Origin: Bradyrhizobium lablabi
Lineage (GTDB): Bacteria > Pseudomonadota > Alphaproteobacteria > Rhizobiales > Xanthobacteraceae
NCBI RefSeq assembly: GCF_001440475.1
Contig: NZ_LLYB01000131.1
Location: forward strand, 57,643 to 98,490
DNA length: 40,848 nucleotides
Direction: 5' to 3'
In this document: in pieces, positions 8,072-16,635 of the stretch
Numbering within the stretch: the first letter of the stretch is position 1
Layout: every line of letters starts with the position of its first letter
Translations under genes and position numbers: made by a program
Notes under the pieces: generated by a model
The model's input: only the letters and a program-made list of their open reading frames with translations
Database searches by the model: none
What the model was told of the DNA's origin: nothing

Positions 8072-9292
8072 ATGTCCGATTCCGCCAGCATCATGCCCGA
8101 ACATCCTCCGGTCACCGACTGGGTCAACGATTTCGATCACACCGATCCGACCTGGACGGAAAATCCGTTTCCGATCTGGGAAGAGCTGCGCGCGGCTTCG
8201 CCCGTCGTTCACACCGAGCGCTTTCTCGGCTGCTACATGCCGACCACCTACCAGGCGGTGAAGGAAATCGCCTACGATACCGAGCACTTCTCCTCGCGGC
8301 GCGTCATCGTGCGCGACATACGGCCGGAGATCACCGCACGGGCGCCGCCGATCACCTCCGATCCGCCCGAGCACAAGCCCGCCAAGCAATTGCTGCTGCC
8401 GCCGTTCACGCCGGACGCAATGAAGAAGCTGGAGCCGCGGGTGCGCGCGATCTGCAACGAGCTGATCGACGAGTTCATTGCCGACGGCAAATGCGACGCC
8501 GCCGCGCGCTACACCAAGCACGTTCCGGTGCGCGCCATCGCGCATATGCTCGGCATTCCGGAGAAGGACGGCGACCTCTTCATCAAGTGGATTCACGGCA
8601 TCCTTGAGCTCGGCATCAAGGACGACAATGCGCTGATGGAGGCGGTGAGGGAGATGACCGGCTATTTCGCCGCCCATCTCGAGCAGCGCAAGCAGAATCC
8701 GACCGACGACCTGATCTCGACGCTGATGAAGGCGAGGGACAAGGATGGCAACCCGCTGGCGGACGAACACGTGCTGGGTTCGCTGCGGCTGCTGCTGATC
8801 GCGGGCATCGACACCACCTGGAGCGCGATCGGCTCCTCGCTGTGGCATCTGGCGAAGACCCCGGCGGATCGCGAGCGCCTCGTCAAGGAACCGGAGCTGA
8901 TGCCGCTCGCGGTCGAGGAACTGCTGCGCGCCTATTCGCCGGTGACGATGGCGCGCGAGGTGATGAAGGAGACGACCGTCAGCGGCTGCCCCGTCAAGTC
9001 CGGCAACATGGTGCTGCTGTCGTTCCCGGCCGCCAACCGCGATCCTGCGATGTTCCCCGATGCCGACAAGGTGGTGATCGACCGCAAGGAAAATCGCCAC
9101 GCCGCGTTCGGACTCGGCATTCACCGTTGCGTCGGCTCCAACCTCGCCCGCATGGAGATGACGGTCGCGATCGAGGAATGGCTGAAGCGGATTCCGGATT
9201 TCCGGCTGGACCCGGCCGGCAAGGTCACCTGGTCGGAAGGCACCGTGCGCGGCCCGCGTCAGTTGCCGATGCTGTTCGGGAAGACGAATTGA
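8072..9292 (+). CDS. Cytochrome P450
   Basis: The 406-residue soluble bacterial P450 has the I-helix oxygen-activation motif AGIDTTW, the K-helix ExxR (EELLRAYSP), and the heme-binding loop FGLGIHRCVGSN with Cys353 as thiolate ligand. The length is that of class I bacterial enzymes, which need a ferredoxin and reductase; the ferredoxin is encoded just upstream in the same unit. A stem-loop terminator follows at 9312. The substrate cannot be told from the sequence; hydroxylation of a small hydrophobic or aromatic compound is the general expectation. I did not assign a CYP family number. Confidence 0.94.
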   Translation: MSDSASIMPEHPPVTDWVNDFDHTDPTWTENPFPIWEELRAASPVVHTERFLGCYMPTTYQAVKEIAYDTEHFSSRRVIVRDIRPEITARAPPITSDPPEHKPAKQLLLPPFTPDAMKKLEPRVRAICNELIDEFIADGKCDAAARYTKHVPVRAIAHMLGIPEKDGDLFIKWIHGILELGIKDDNALMEAVREMTGYFAAHLEQRKQNPTDDLISTLMKARDKDGNPLADEHVLGSLRLLLIAGIDTTWSAIGSSLWHLAKTPADRERLVKEPELMPLAVEELLRAYSPVTMAREVMKETTVSGCPVKSGNMVLLSFPAANRDPAMFPDADKVVIDRKENRHAAFGLGIHRCVGSNLARMEMTVAIEEWLKRIPDFRLDPAGKVTWSEGTVRGPRQLPMLFGKTN

Positions 9293-9311
9293 GCGCTCTA
9301 TAGATGAGGCG

Positions 9312-9341
9312 GGAGGGTCGATTGTCTCGGCCCTCCTTTTT
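9312..9341 (+). terminator. Rho-independent terminator after the P450 gene
   Basis: A GGAGGG (9312-9317) / CCCTCC (9331-9336) stem with a 13-base loop is followed directly by TTTTT. It lies 20 bases after the P450 stop and in the gap to a convergent gene. Confidence 0.7.
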
Positions 9342-9349
9342 CGTTTTGG

Positions 9350-10318
9350 CTACTTGACCTCGATCTTCGCGTCGCTGGCGACCTTCTTCCAGGCTTCGAT
9401 GTCGCGCGCGTTGATGTCGCGCTGCTGGTCTCCGGCGATGAAGTCCACGGAGATGCCGAGCGCCAGCAGCTTCTCGGCGATATCGGCCTCGGCCAGCGAC
9501 TCCTTCAGCGAGGCCGAGATCTTCTGCGCGATCGGAACGGGAAGACCCGCCGGCGCATACATCACCCAGGACAGGCTCCGTTCGAAATCGACGCCTTGCT
9601 CCTTGTAGCTTGCGACCTCCGGCAGGCTCGGCGATCGTCCGCCGCATACCGCAAGCGCCTTCAGCTTGCCGTCCTTCACCAGCGGCGTTCCGGTTGCCAT
9701 GTCGACCAGTCCGACCGAGATGTGCCCGCCCATCAGGTCGTTCGCGAGCTTGGCGGCGCCGCTGAACGGGACATGCTGCAGACGGACGCCGGCCTTCTGG
9801 GAGAGGATTTCGCCGCAGAAATGTCCGGTCGAGCCGACGCCCCAGCTGCCATACTGGATCGGTTCGCCCTTCTTCGATCGCTCGGTCAGCTCGCGCAGAT
9901 CGCTTGCGGGAAAATCCTTTGCCGCGATGAGCAGGATCGATGACGTTCCGATCCGCCCGATGGTGGTGAAATCCTTGATCGGATCATAGGGCAGGTTGGG
10001 GTAGACCGCCGGCGCCAGCACGTGGGTCGTCATGCCGCCGATCGTGATGGTGTAGCCATCCGGCGGAGAGGTTGCCGCCTGCTGCGCGCCGATGGTGCCT
10101 GCGGCGCCGGTGCGGTTTTCGACGTAGATGGTCTGGCCGAGGCGTTTTCCCATTTTGTCGGCGAGCAGGCGGCCGAGCACGTCGCCGCCGCCTCCGGCCC
10201 CGAACGGCAACAGCATCTTGATCTTCTTGGAGGGGTAGTCGGCCGTGTCATCTGCGTGGGCCGAACAGGCCACTGACGCGAGCGCAAGCAGCGACAGCAT
10301 CATCGCGCGTAACTTCAT
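9350..10318 (-). CDS. TTT-family (Bug-type) periplasmic binding protein
   Basis: This is a periplasmic solute receptor of the tripartite tricarboxylate transporter family. The 322-residue product has a clear Sec signal peptide (MKLRAMMLSLLALASVACSAHA). Bug-family signatures follow: PSKKIKMLLPFGAGGGGDVLGRLLADKM and the VENRTGAAGTIGA loop. No tctA or tctB membrane subunits lie nearby, so it is an orphan receptor, a common situation in Bradyrhizobium-like and Bordetella-like genomes. It follows the lacI gene after 77 bases in the same direction, so it is probably co-transcribed with it and belongs to the same regulon. Ligands of the family are mostly carboxylates or aromatic acids. Confidence 0.9.
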   Translation of the reverse strand: MKLRAMMLSLLALASVACSAHADDTADYPSKKIKMLLPFGAGGGGDVLGRLLADKMGKRLGQTIYVENRTGAAGTIGAQQAATSPPDGYTITIGGMTTHVLAPAVYPNLPYDPIKDFTTIGRIGTSSILLIAAKDFPASDLRELTERSKKGEPIQYGSWGVGSTGHFCGEILSQKAGVRLQHVPFSGAAKLANDLMGGHISVGLVDMATGTPLVKDGKLKALAVCGGRSPSLPEVASYKEQGVDFERSLSWVMYAPAGLPVPIAQKISASLKESLAEADIAEKLLALGISVDFIAGDQQRDINARDIEAWKKVASDAKIEVK

Positions 10319-10395
10319 TTACTCACTCCCTGGGTTTTGTTTTTTTGGTCGTTCGTCGCCGACGTTTTTCGCCGGGTGTAGAGATCGTCGCGTCG

Positions 10396-11460
10396 TCAGG
10401 GCGCGCGAGGCGTCGCACCGGAGTGCCGCAGGATGAACCGTGTCGGCAGGTAGACCGGCCGTATCTTCCTGGCGTCGTCACCGCCGCGGATACGGTCGAG
10501 CAGGATGTTGGCGGCGACCCGGCCCATCTGGTCGAGATCCCAGGTCAACGCGGAAATGCCCGGCGTCGCATGCCGTGCCAGATCGGTGTCGCCGATGCAG
10601 ACCAGCGATACGTCGTCGGGATAGCGGAGACCGCTGCTGGCGAGTGCATCCATCACGCCGGCCAGCATGTGCGTGCCCAGCGTGATGATCGCGGTTGGAC
10701 GGTTCGGGCCCCGCAGCAATTGGCAGACGTCGCTGAACGCAATGCTGGAGCCCTGCGTCTGCGGCCGGATCAAATCGGGATCTATCGCGAGCCCGGCTTC
10801 GGCATGGGCCTGGCGATAGCCGGCGAGGCGCTCCGAACTCGGCAGTAGCGCGGCGCGTCCGGTGAGCAGCGCGATGCGGCGATGGCCGAGGCCGATCAGA
10901 TAGCGTGTGATTTCGAGGCCGCCGCCGCGATGGTCTGCGCGCACAGACGGCACGCCGGGCACTTCGCGGTCGATCGCCACGCAGGGCAGGTCCAGATTTG
11001 CAAGCGCACCGGTGAAGTCCGTGTGGGCATTGTCGCCGGCGAACAACAGCAATCCGTCCATCCGCCGCCGGCGCACCGCCGAGACGAACGCCGTCTCTCG
11101 GTCTTCCTCGTGGCGGGTCGCCGCGAGCATCAGCACATAGCCGGCGCGCTGCAGCTCTTCCTCGGCGCCATTGATCATCTCGCTGTAGAGCGGGTTGGAG
11201 AGGTCGGCGACCATGCAGCCGATCGTCTTGCTCTCGCGCGAGCGCAGCGCCTGCGCCGCCGAATGCGGCTCGAAGCGCAGCCGGTTCACCGCCCGCATGA
11301 TCCGCGCGTGCAATTCCGGGCTGATGTGCGGCTCGCCGTTCATGACCCGGCTGACGCTGCTGACGGATACGCCGGCCTGGGCCGCGACGTCACGAATGGT
11401 GGCGCGTGCAGGCCGTGTCCGCCGGCTCTTGGCCTCTGGTCCCTCTTGCACCCTGTTCAT
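10396..11460 (-). CDS. LacI-family transcriptional regulator
   Basis: The 354-residue repressor-type protein has an N-terminal helix-turn-helix (ATIRDVAAQAGVSVSSVSRV, about residues 20-40). A hinge helix (PHSAAQALRSRES) and a periplasmic-binding-protein-like ligand domain follow (IGCMVADLSNPLYSEMINGAEEE; AIITLGTHMLAGVM; VSLVCIGDTD). ATG at 11460 begins just upstream of the DNA-binding domain. The gene diverges from the SDR-BVMO operon, and a perfect palindrome of LacI operator form lies in the gap at 11593. That makes it the likely regulator of that operon and perhaps of itself and the TTT binding protein downstream. Confidence 0.93.
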   Translation of the reverse strand: MNRVQEGPEAKSRRTRPARATIRDVAAQAGVSVSSVSRVMNGEPHISPELHARIMRAVNRLRFEPHSAAQALRSRESKTIGCMVADLSNPLYSEMINGAEEELQRAGYVLMLAATRHEEDRETAFVSAVRRRRMDGLLLFAGDNAHTDFTGALANLDLPCVAIDREVPGVPSVRADHRGGGLEITRYLIGLGHRRIALLTGRAALLPSSERLAGYRQAHAEAGLAIDPDLIRPQTQGSSIAFSDVCQLLRGPNRPTAIITLGTHMLAGVMDALASSGLRYPDDVSLVCIGDTDLARHATPGISALTWDLDQMGRVAANILLDRIRGGDDARKIRPVYLPTRFILRHSGATPRAP

Positions 11461-11592
11461 CGCGACATCTCGATCGTCCGCAGATTTGAGGCGCGGGCCC
11501 GCGCAACACCGAAACCTAACGTATTCTGAGAACGATATACAAGATACTACGGCTTTAAATATGCCTATTGCGTGATGCTGGCGGACAAAGTA

Positions 11593-11606
11593 TGGAAACG
11601 TTTCCA
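11593..11606. promoter_or_regulatory. LacI-type operator palindrome
   Basis: TGGAAACGTTTCCA is a perfect 14-bp palindrome with the central CG typical of LacI/GalR-family operators. It is 87 bases upstream of the SDR start and 133 bases from the lacI start. A weak promoter (TTGCGT at 11568-11573, 17-base spacer, TATGGA at 11591-11596) would overlap it, which fits repression of the rightward operon. Confidence 0.7.
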
Positions 11607-11692
11607 AAGAACGGCGGGACGGCGAAATGACCGCTGCTCCTGCGCGACAACAACACGGCCGAACGGCCTGAAACGGGGAAACGGATCCAGCC

Positions 11693-12490
11693 ATGACGGG
11701 GCGTGTCGAAGGGAAGGTCGTTCTGGTGACCGGCGCTGCCAATGGCATCGGGCGGGCCGCGGCGCTGGTGCTGGCCCGCGAGGGCGCGAAGATCGTCGCG
11801 GCCGATCTGCAGGATGAGAGGGGCGAGGGCCTGCTGCGCGAATTGCGCGCCGGCGGCTGCGAGTGCGAATACACCCACCACGACGTGACGCGCGAGGAAG
11901 ACTGGCAGTCGGTCGTGGCCGGGATCAAGGCGCGGTTCGGCAGGCTCGATGTCCTCGTCAACAATGCCGGGATCGGCCTCTCGGGCGCCGTCGTCGACAT
12001 GGCGTTCGCCGACTGGAAGCGGCAGGTGGCCGTCAATCTCGACGGCGTCTTTCTCGGCGTGAAGTATTCGCTGCCGCTGATGAGGGCGAGCGGCGGCGGC
12101 AGCATCATCAACGTTTCCTCGATTGCAGGGATCAAGGCGTCGCCGAACGTTTCGGGCTATTGCGCGACCAAGGGCGGCGTGCGGCTGTTCACCAAATCGG
12201 TCGCGCTGGAATGCGCCGCCGCCAAGGACGGCGTTCGCGTCAACTCGCTGCATCCCGGCATCACCGAAACCGCGATCTGGGACACGCTGATCGGCACCGT
12301 CGAGGACGGCTCGAACGGCGGACGGGAACGCGGGCCGACGCTGGACAAGTTCACCGAACGCGCCGTTCCGCTCGGGTACAAGGCGACGCCTGAAGATATC
12401 GCCAACGGCATCCTGTGGCTCGCCAGCGACGAGAGCCGCTACGTCACCGGCACCGAACTCGTCATCGACGGAGGCAGGTCGATCGGCTGA
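11693..12490 (+). CDS. Short-chain dehydrogenase/reductase (SDR)
   Basis: The 265-residue classical SDR has the cofactor motif TGAANGIG at residues 13-20, the NNAGIG structural motif, the catalytic serine region INVSSIAGI, and the Tyr-Lys pair in SGYCATKGG. The acidic residue after beta-strand 2 (AADLQD) suggests NAD rather than NADP. It is the first gene of a rightward operon with a binding protein and a Baeyer-Villiger monooxygenase. An alcohol-to-ketone oxidation feeding the monooxygenase is a reasonable inference. ATG at 11693 was used; the ribosome site is weak. Confidence 0.93.
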   Translation: MTGRVEGKVVLVTGAANGIGRAAALVLAREGAKIVAADLQDERGEGLLRELRAGGCECEYTHHDVTREEDWQSVVAGIKARFGRLDVLVNNAGIGLSGAVVDMAFADWKRQVAVNLDGVFLGVKYSLPLMRASGGGSIINVSSIAGIKASPNVSGYCATKGGVRLFTKSVALECAAAKDGVRVNSLHPGITETAIWDTLIGTVEDGSNGGRERGPTLDKFTERAVPLGYKATPEDIANGILWLASDESRYVTGTELVIDGGRSIG

Positions 12491-12535
12491 AGCGAGATTG
12501 CGATAACCAGAAGGTAAAATGAGTGGGAGGAGAGG

Positions 12536-13732
12536 ATGTTCAAGCGTGCGTTCTGGCCGGCGCTGCTGGCCAGTGTTGTTGCGGTAACGTCAGGGACAGG
12601 CTCGGCATCGGCACAGAAGAAATACGATTCCGGCGCGTCCGATACTGAAATCAAGATCGGCCAGACCATGCCCTACAGCGGTCCGGCCTCCTCCTACGGC
12701 ACCATCGGTCTGGCGATGGCCGCCTATTTCGAGAAGATCAGCGGCGTCAACGGCCGCAAGATCACGCTGTTGTCGCGCGACGACGGATTTCAGTCGAGCA
12801 AGACCGTCGAAATGACCCGCATGCTGGTGGAGAGCGACGAGGTCCTGTTCATGGCCGCCTCGCTCGGCACGGCGCCGAACATCGCCGTGCAAAAATATCT
12901 CAACGGCAAGAAAGTGCCGCAGTTGTTCGTCGCGACCGGCGCCACCCGCTGGAGCGATCCCGCCAACTTCCCGTGGACCATGGGATGGCAGCCGAGCTAC
13001 CAGATCGAAGGCGCCATTCTCGGCCGTTACACGATCGGTGCGCACCCGGCCGCCAAGATCGGTATCCTCTATCAGAGCGACGATTCCGGAAAGGACTACA
13101 TCAAGGGATTCAAGGCGGGACTTGGCGACGCCACCAAGCAGATCGTGGCGGAAATCTCCTACGAACTCACCGATCCCACCGTCGATTCCCAGATCGTGGC
13201 GCTCAAGACCGCGGGCGCGGATACTTTCTTCCTGCACGCCAATCCGCGCTTTTCGGCACAGGCGATCCGCCGCGCCTACGAGGTGAACTGGCGTCCTGCG
13301 ATGATCATGGCAAGCGTCGGCGCGTCGGTCGGATCGGCGTTGGCGCCGGCAGGATTGGAGAAATCGGTCGGCGCGGTCACGGCCGCCTACCTGAAGGACC
13401 CCGCCGACAAGGTCTGGGAAAACGACAAGGCTCTGCTCGATTGGGCCGCCTTCATGAAGCAGTGGTATCCGCGCGGCAACCTGAACGACGGCAGCAACGT
13501 CTATGGCTATTCACTGGCGCAGACGATCGTCGCCGTGCTCCGGCAGTGCGGGGACAATCTGACGCGCGAGAACGTCATGAAGCAGGCGGCCTCGCTCAAG
13601 AACCTCGAACTGCCGATGGCATTGCCGGGCGTCCGTCTCAACACCAGCCCTGAAAAATTCCTTCCGATCGAGGAGATGCGCCTCGTCCGTTTTGACGGGA
13701 CTTCGTGGGTGCTGATGGAGGCAAAGCCCTGA
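12536..13732 (+). CDS. Branched-chain-amino-acid-type ABC substrate-binding protein
   Basis: This periplasmic receptor of the LivK/type I fold has 398 residues. It has a Sec signal peptide (about residues 1-26, ending SGTGSASA), then DTEIKIGQTMPYSGPASSYG and ITLLSRDDGFQSSKTVEMTRMLV, both typical of the family. It has no permease or ATPase beside it, so it must use a transporter encoded elsewhere or act in sensing. GGGAGGAG precedes its ATG. The stop overlaps the next gene's start (TGATG), giving tight coupling with the monooxygenase. Such LivK-like proteins often bind aromatic or other catabolic substrates rather than amino acids. Confidence 0.92.
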   Translation: MFKRAFWPALLASVVAVTSGTGSASAQKKYDSGASDTEIKIGQTMPYSGPASSYGTIGLAMAAYFEKISGVNGRKITLLSRDDGFQSSKTVEMTRMLVESDEVLFMAASLGTAPNIAVQKYLNGKKVPQLFVATGATRWSDPANFPWTMGWQPSYQIEGAILGRYTIGAHPAAKIGILYQSDDSGKDYIKGFKAGLGDATKQIVAEISYELTDPTVDSQIVALKTAGADTFFLHANPRFSAQAIRRAYEVNWRPAMIMASVGASVGSALAPAGLEKSVGAVTAAYLKDPADKVWENDKALLDWAAFMKQWYPRGNLNDGSNVYGYSLAQTIVAVLRQCGDNLTRENVMKQAASLKNLELPMALPGVRLNTSPEKFLPIEEMRLVRFDGTSWVLMEAKP

Positions 13733-15333
13733 TGAGTGCGAGAGACGCTCTCGAAGGCGAGTACGATGCCGTCGTCGTCGGCGCCGGGTTCGGCGGCCTC
13801 TATGCGCTGCATCGGCTTCGCGAACTCGGGTTGTCGGTCATCGGCTTCGAAGCCGCGCCCGAGGTCGGCGGTACCTGGTACTGGAACCGCTATCCGGGCG
13901 TGCGCTGCGATGTTCCGAGCCTCTATTACTCCTACACCTGGTCCGCCGAATTGCGGCGCGAGTGGCGCTGGTCGGAGAAATATGCCACCCAGCGCGAAAT
14001 CCTCGACTACGCCCGCTATGTCGCGGATCGCTTCGGGATCCGCGACCTGATCCGGTTCGAGACGCGCGTCACCGCGGCCGCGTTCGATGAAGCGGAAAAT
14101 ATCTGGCAGGTATCGACGGATCGGGGAGATCGCATCCGCGCCCGCTTCTGCGTGATGGCCAGCGGCTGTCTCTCGGTGCCCAACAATCCGAAGGTGGCGG
14201 GCGCGGAGAGTTTTCGCGGACGAATCTACCATACCGCGCGCTGGCCGGAGCAGCCGGTCGACTTTTCAGGCTTGCGCGTCGGCGTGATCGGCACCGGCTC
14301 ATCGGGTGTGCAGGCCATTCCGCTGATCGCCGAGGCGGCGCAGCAGGTCGTGGTATTCCAGCGCACGCCGAATTTCTCGGTGCCGGCGCGCAACCGACAG
14401 CTTCGGGACGAGGATTACGAGCAATTCGAGGCGGCCTATCCGGCCTATCTCGAAAGCCTCGAAAGCCCGCATTTCGGCCGCGTCAATTCGGCAGCGTTTG
14501 AGGCGCCGATACCCTCCCGCGAAGAACAGTGGCGGCGCTATGAGGAACTCTGGCAGGAGGGCGGCGGTGGAATTCTGCTGTCGTTCCCGAACCTCCTCAC
14601 CCATGAAGCCGTCAACGACGTCGCCTGCGATTTCGTGCGCGAGAAGATCAGCCAGATCGTGAAGGATCCGAGGACCGCGGCAGCCTTGAGCCCTGGCGGT
14701 TATCCGCTGGGCGTCAAACGCATCTGCGTCGATACCAATTATTATGAAACGTTCAACCGCGAGAACGTCGAACTGGTCGACCTCAAGCAAGAGCCGCTTG
14801 ACCGCATCACGGCCGATGGCATCAAGACGTCGGCGCGGCAGTTCGAACTCGACGCACTGGTATTTGCCACCGGCTTCGACGCCATGACGGGCGCGTTGTT
14901 CGCCATGGACATTCGCGGACGCAACGAGCTTGGCCTGCGCGAGGCGTGGAAGGACGGACCGCGCGCCTATCTCGGCCTCACCGTGGCGGACTTTCCCAAC
15001 CTGTTCATCGTCACGGGTCCCGGCAGCCCGTCCGTGATCGGCAACATGATCAACGCCTGCGAGCAGCATGTCGACTGGCTGGCCGACTGCATCGACTACA
15101 TGCGCCGGCGCGGCCTGCAAATCCTGGAGCCGGAGCCCGCAGCGGAACGGGCCTGGATGGACCATGTCGCCGACATGGCTGCGCGCACGCTGTTTCCAAA
15201 AGCCAATTCCTGGTACCTCGGCGCCAACATCGCGGGCAAACCGCGCGTCTTCATGCCCTATGTGGGCGAAGGCTACCGGTTCAGATGCGCGCAGATCGCC
15301 GCGCGCGGGTACGAAGGTTTTCGCCTGACTTGA
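13732..15333 (+). CDS. Baeyer-Villiger-type flavin monooxygenase
   Basis: The 533-residue FAD/NADPH monooxygenase resembles cyclohexanone/phenylacetone monooxygenases. It has an N-terminal FAD-binding Rossmann motif (GAGFGGLYALHRL), a second dinucleotide motif (GTGSSGVQAIPLIA), and between them the Baeyer-Villiger fingerprint FxGxxxHxxxWP seen as FRGRIYHTARWP. Such enzymes insert oxygen next to a carbonyl to give esters or lactones. ATG at 13732 overlaps the stop of the binding protein. An in-frame start at 13705 would lie inside that gene and is less likely. In this operon it may act on the ketone made by the SDR. Confidence 0.93.
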   Translation: MSARDALEGEYDAVVVGAGFGGLYALHRLRELGLSVIGFEAAPEVGGTWYWNRYPGVRCDVPSLYYSYTWSAELRREWRWSEKYATQREILDYARYVADRFGIRDLIRFETRVTAAAFDEAENIWQVSTDRGDRIRARFCVMASGCLSVPNNPKVAGAESFRGRIYHTARWPEQPVDFSGLRVGVIGTGSSGVQAIPLIAEAAQQVVVFQRTPNFSVPARNRQLRDEDYEQFEAAYPAYLESLESPHFGRVNSAAFEAPIPSREEQWRRYEELWQEGGGGILLSFPNLLTHEAVNDVACDFVREKISQIVKDPRTAAALSPGGYPLGVKRICVDTNYYETFNRENVELVDLKQEPLDRITADGIKTSARQFELDALVFATGFDAMTGALFAMDIRGRNELGLREAWKDGPRAYLGLTVADFPNLFIVTGPGSPSVIGNMINACEQHVDWLADCIDYMRRRGLQILEPEPAAERAWMDHVADMAARTLFPKANSWYLGANIAGKPRVFMPYVGEGYRFRCAQIAARGYEGFRLT

Positions 15334-15405
15334 GCTGCGACATCGGGGCGACGCGGCTCCAGCACGTGGGCCGATAGCGTCGCCGGACAACAACGGGAGG
15401 TTTCA

Positions 15406-15939
15406 ATGAGCCGCATCTTCGGCGCGGTCTGCCAGAACGGATATGTGGTGCGCGATATCCGCGCCGCGATGGATCACTGGGTCAATGTGATGGGCGTCGG
15501 GCCCTGGTATTACATCGACAGGGTCAAGACCGATTACTTCCGCCATCGCGGGCATGACTCCGCCATGGAGATGAGCGTGGCGCTCGCCAATTCCGGCGAT
15601 CTGCAGATCGAGCTGATCCAGCAGCGCAACGATGCGCCCTCGATGTACAAGGAGTTTCTCGACTCCGGCCGCGAAGGCCTGCAGCACATGTCGTACTGGA
15701 CCCGCGACTATCAGGGCCTCTACGACCGCGCGCTGTCGCTTGGCTATAAAGTGGGACATGAGGGCCAGATCGGCGGCGAGAAGGGCCGCTTCGCCTATTT
15801 CGATACGCAGGCCCACCCCGGCACCGTGGTGGAAATCTCAGACATCAGCGGCAGCAAGGGGAGCTTCTTCGAGCATATCCGCAAGGTCGCCGCCGGTTGG
15901 GACGGCTCCGATCCGATCCGCGAAGTCGGCGGCCGCTGA
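15406..15939 (+). CDS. VOC-superfamily protein (glyoxalase/dioxygenase fold)
   Basis: The 177-residue product begins with the vicinal-oxygen-chelate pattern (GYVVRDIRAAMDHWVNVMGVGPWYYID). Candidate metal-binding residues are in the C-terminal half (LQHMSYW and GTVVEISDI, with the glutamate near the end). A GGGAGG ribosome site lies just upstream of the ATG. It is the third enzyme gene of the SDR-BVMO operon. VOC members include isomerases, epimerases, glyoxalases and ring-cleaving dioxygenases, so the reaction remains open. Confidence 0.85.
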   Translation: MSRIFGAVCQNGYVVRDIRAAMDHWVNVMGVGPWYYIDRVKTDYFRHRGHDSAMEMSVALANSGDLQIELIQQRNDAPSMYKEFLDSGREGLQHMSYWTRDYQGLYDRALSLGYKVGHEGQIGGEKGRFAYFDTQAHPGTVVEISDISGSKGSFFEHIRKVAAGWDGSDPIREVGGR

Positions 15940-15997
15940 GCGGCGCCGCGGCGCGGGCGATTCAACAACAGGAACAGCGACATAAGGAAATAAGTGG

Positions 15998-16558
15998 ATG
16001 GCAAGACTTCCCCTGATCGACCCGGCGGCAACCGGCGGCGACATACGCACGTCCTTCGACAGGATGCCGGTCGTCCTGAACATTTTCCGGATGATGGCGC
16101 ACGCCGAGGCCAATTTCATTCCGGCGATGCGGTTCGCCAATTCGATCCTGCACCGCCAAAAGCTCAGCCACGTCAATCGCGAACTGCTGATTCTTCAGGT
16201 CGCGCAGTGGGAGCACGGCGAATATGAGTGGCGGCAGCATGTTCCGATCGCGCTCGGCGTCGGCGTTTCGCAGCGGCAGATCGATTGCATCGAGCAGGGC
16301 AAGTACGAGGACGCCGCCTTCAATGACGCCGAAAAGGCGCTGCTGGCGTTCGGCCGCGAGGTGATCGAGAACGTGAGCGTTGCAGCACCGGTCTTTGCTG
16401 CGATGCGCAAGCACTTCAGCGAGCAGGAGATCGTCGAATCGATCCTTGCGATCGGATTCTACATGACGATGGCCCGCCTGACCGAAGCAACCGAGGTCGA
16501 CCTCGACGCCGCCGCCGGCATGACCGTTTTCGAGAGCAGCAAGAAGCGATCGGGCTGA
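15998..16558 (+). CDS. Carboxymuconolactone-decarboxylase-family protein
   Basis: The 186-residue helical protein is of the CMD/AhpD superfamily (RELLILQVAQWEHGEYEWRQH, then LLAFGREVIEN and VESILAIGFYMTMARLTEATEV). The CxxC of the AhpD peroxidase branch is missing: the corresponding stretch is EHGEYEW. A thiol peroxidase role is therefore unlikely, and it fits the large uncharacterised CMD-like group found beside aromatic and alicyclic degradation genes. It lies in the same operon direction as the BVMO and VOC genes. The lone ATG at 15998 agrees with the usual N-terminus (MARLPLIDP). Confidence 0.86.
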   Translation: MARLPLIDPAATGGDIRTSFDRMPVVLNIFRMMAHAEANFIPAMRFANSILHRQKLSHVNRELLILQVAQWEHGEYEWRQHVPIALGVGVSQRQIDCIEQGKYEDAAFNDAEKALLAFGREVIENVSVAAPVFAAMRKHFSEQEIVESILAIGFYMTMARLTEATEVDLDAAAGMTVFESSKKRSG

Positions 16559-16635
16559 TACCTGCACATTGACCACGCCCCCGGTTGCAGCGATCATCGA
16601 CCGGTCCAAAGCAGCGATGGCGTGGAGCAAAGGCC

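Noticed and set aside
7658..9124. Extension of the tetR frame far upstream through the P450 region
   Set aside because: It is antisense to the ferredoxin and P450 genes; TetR homology begins at 7648.
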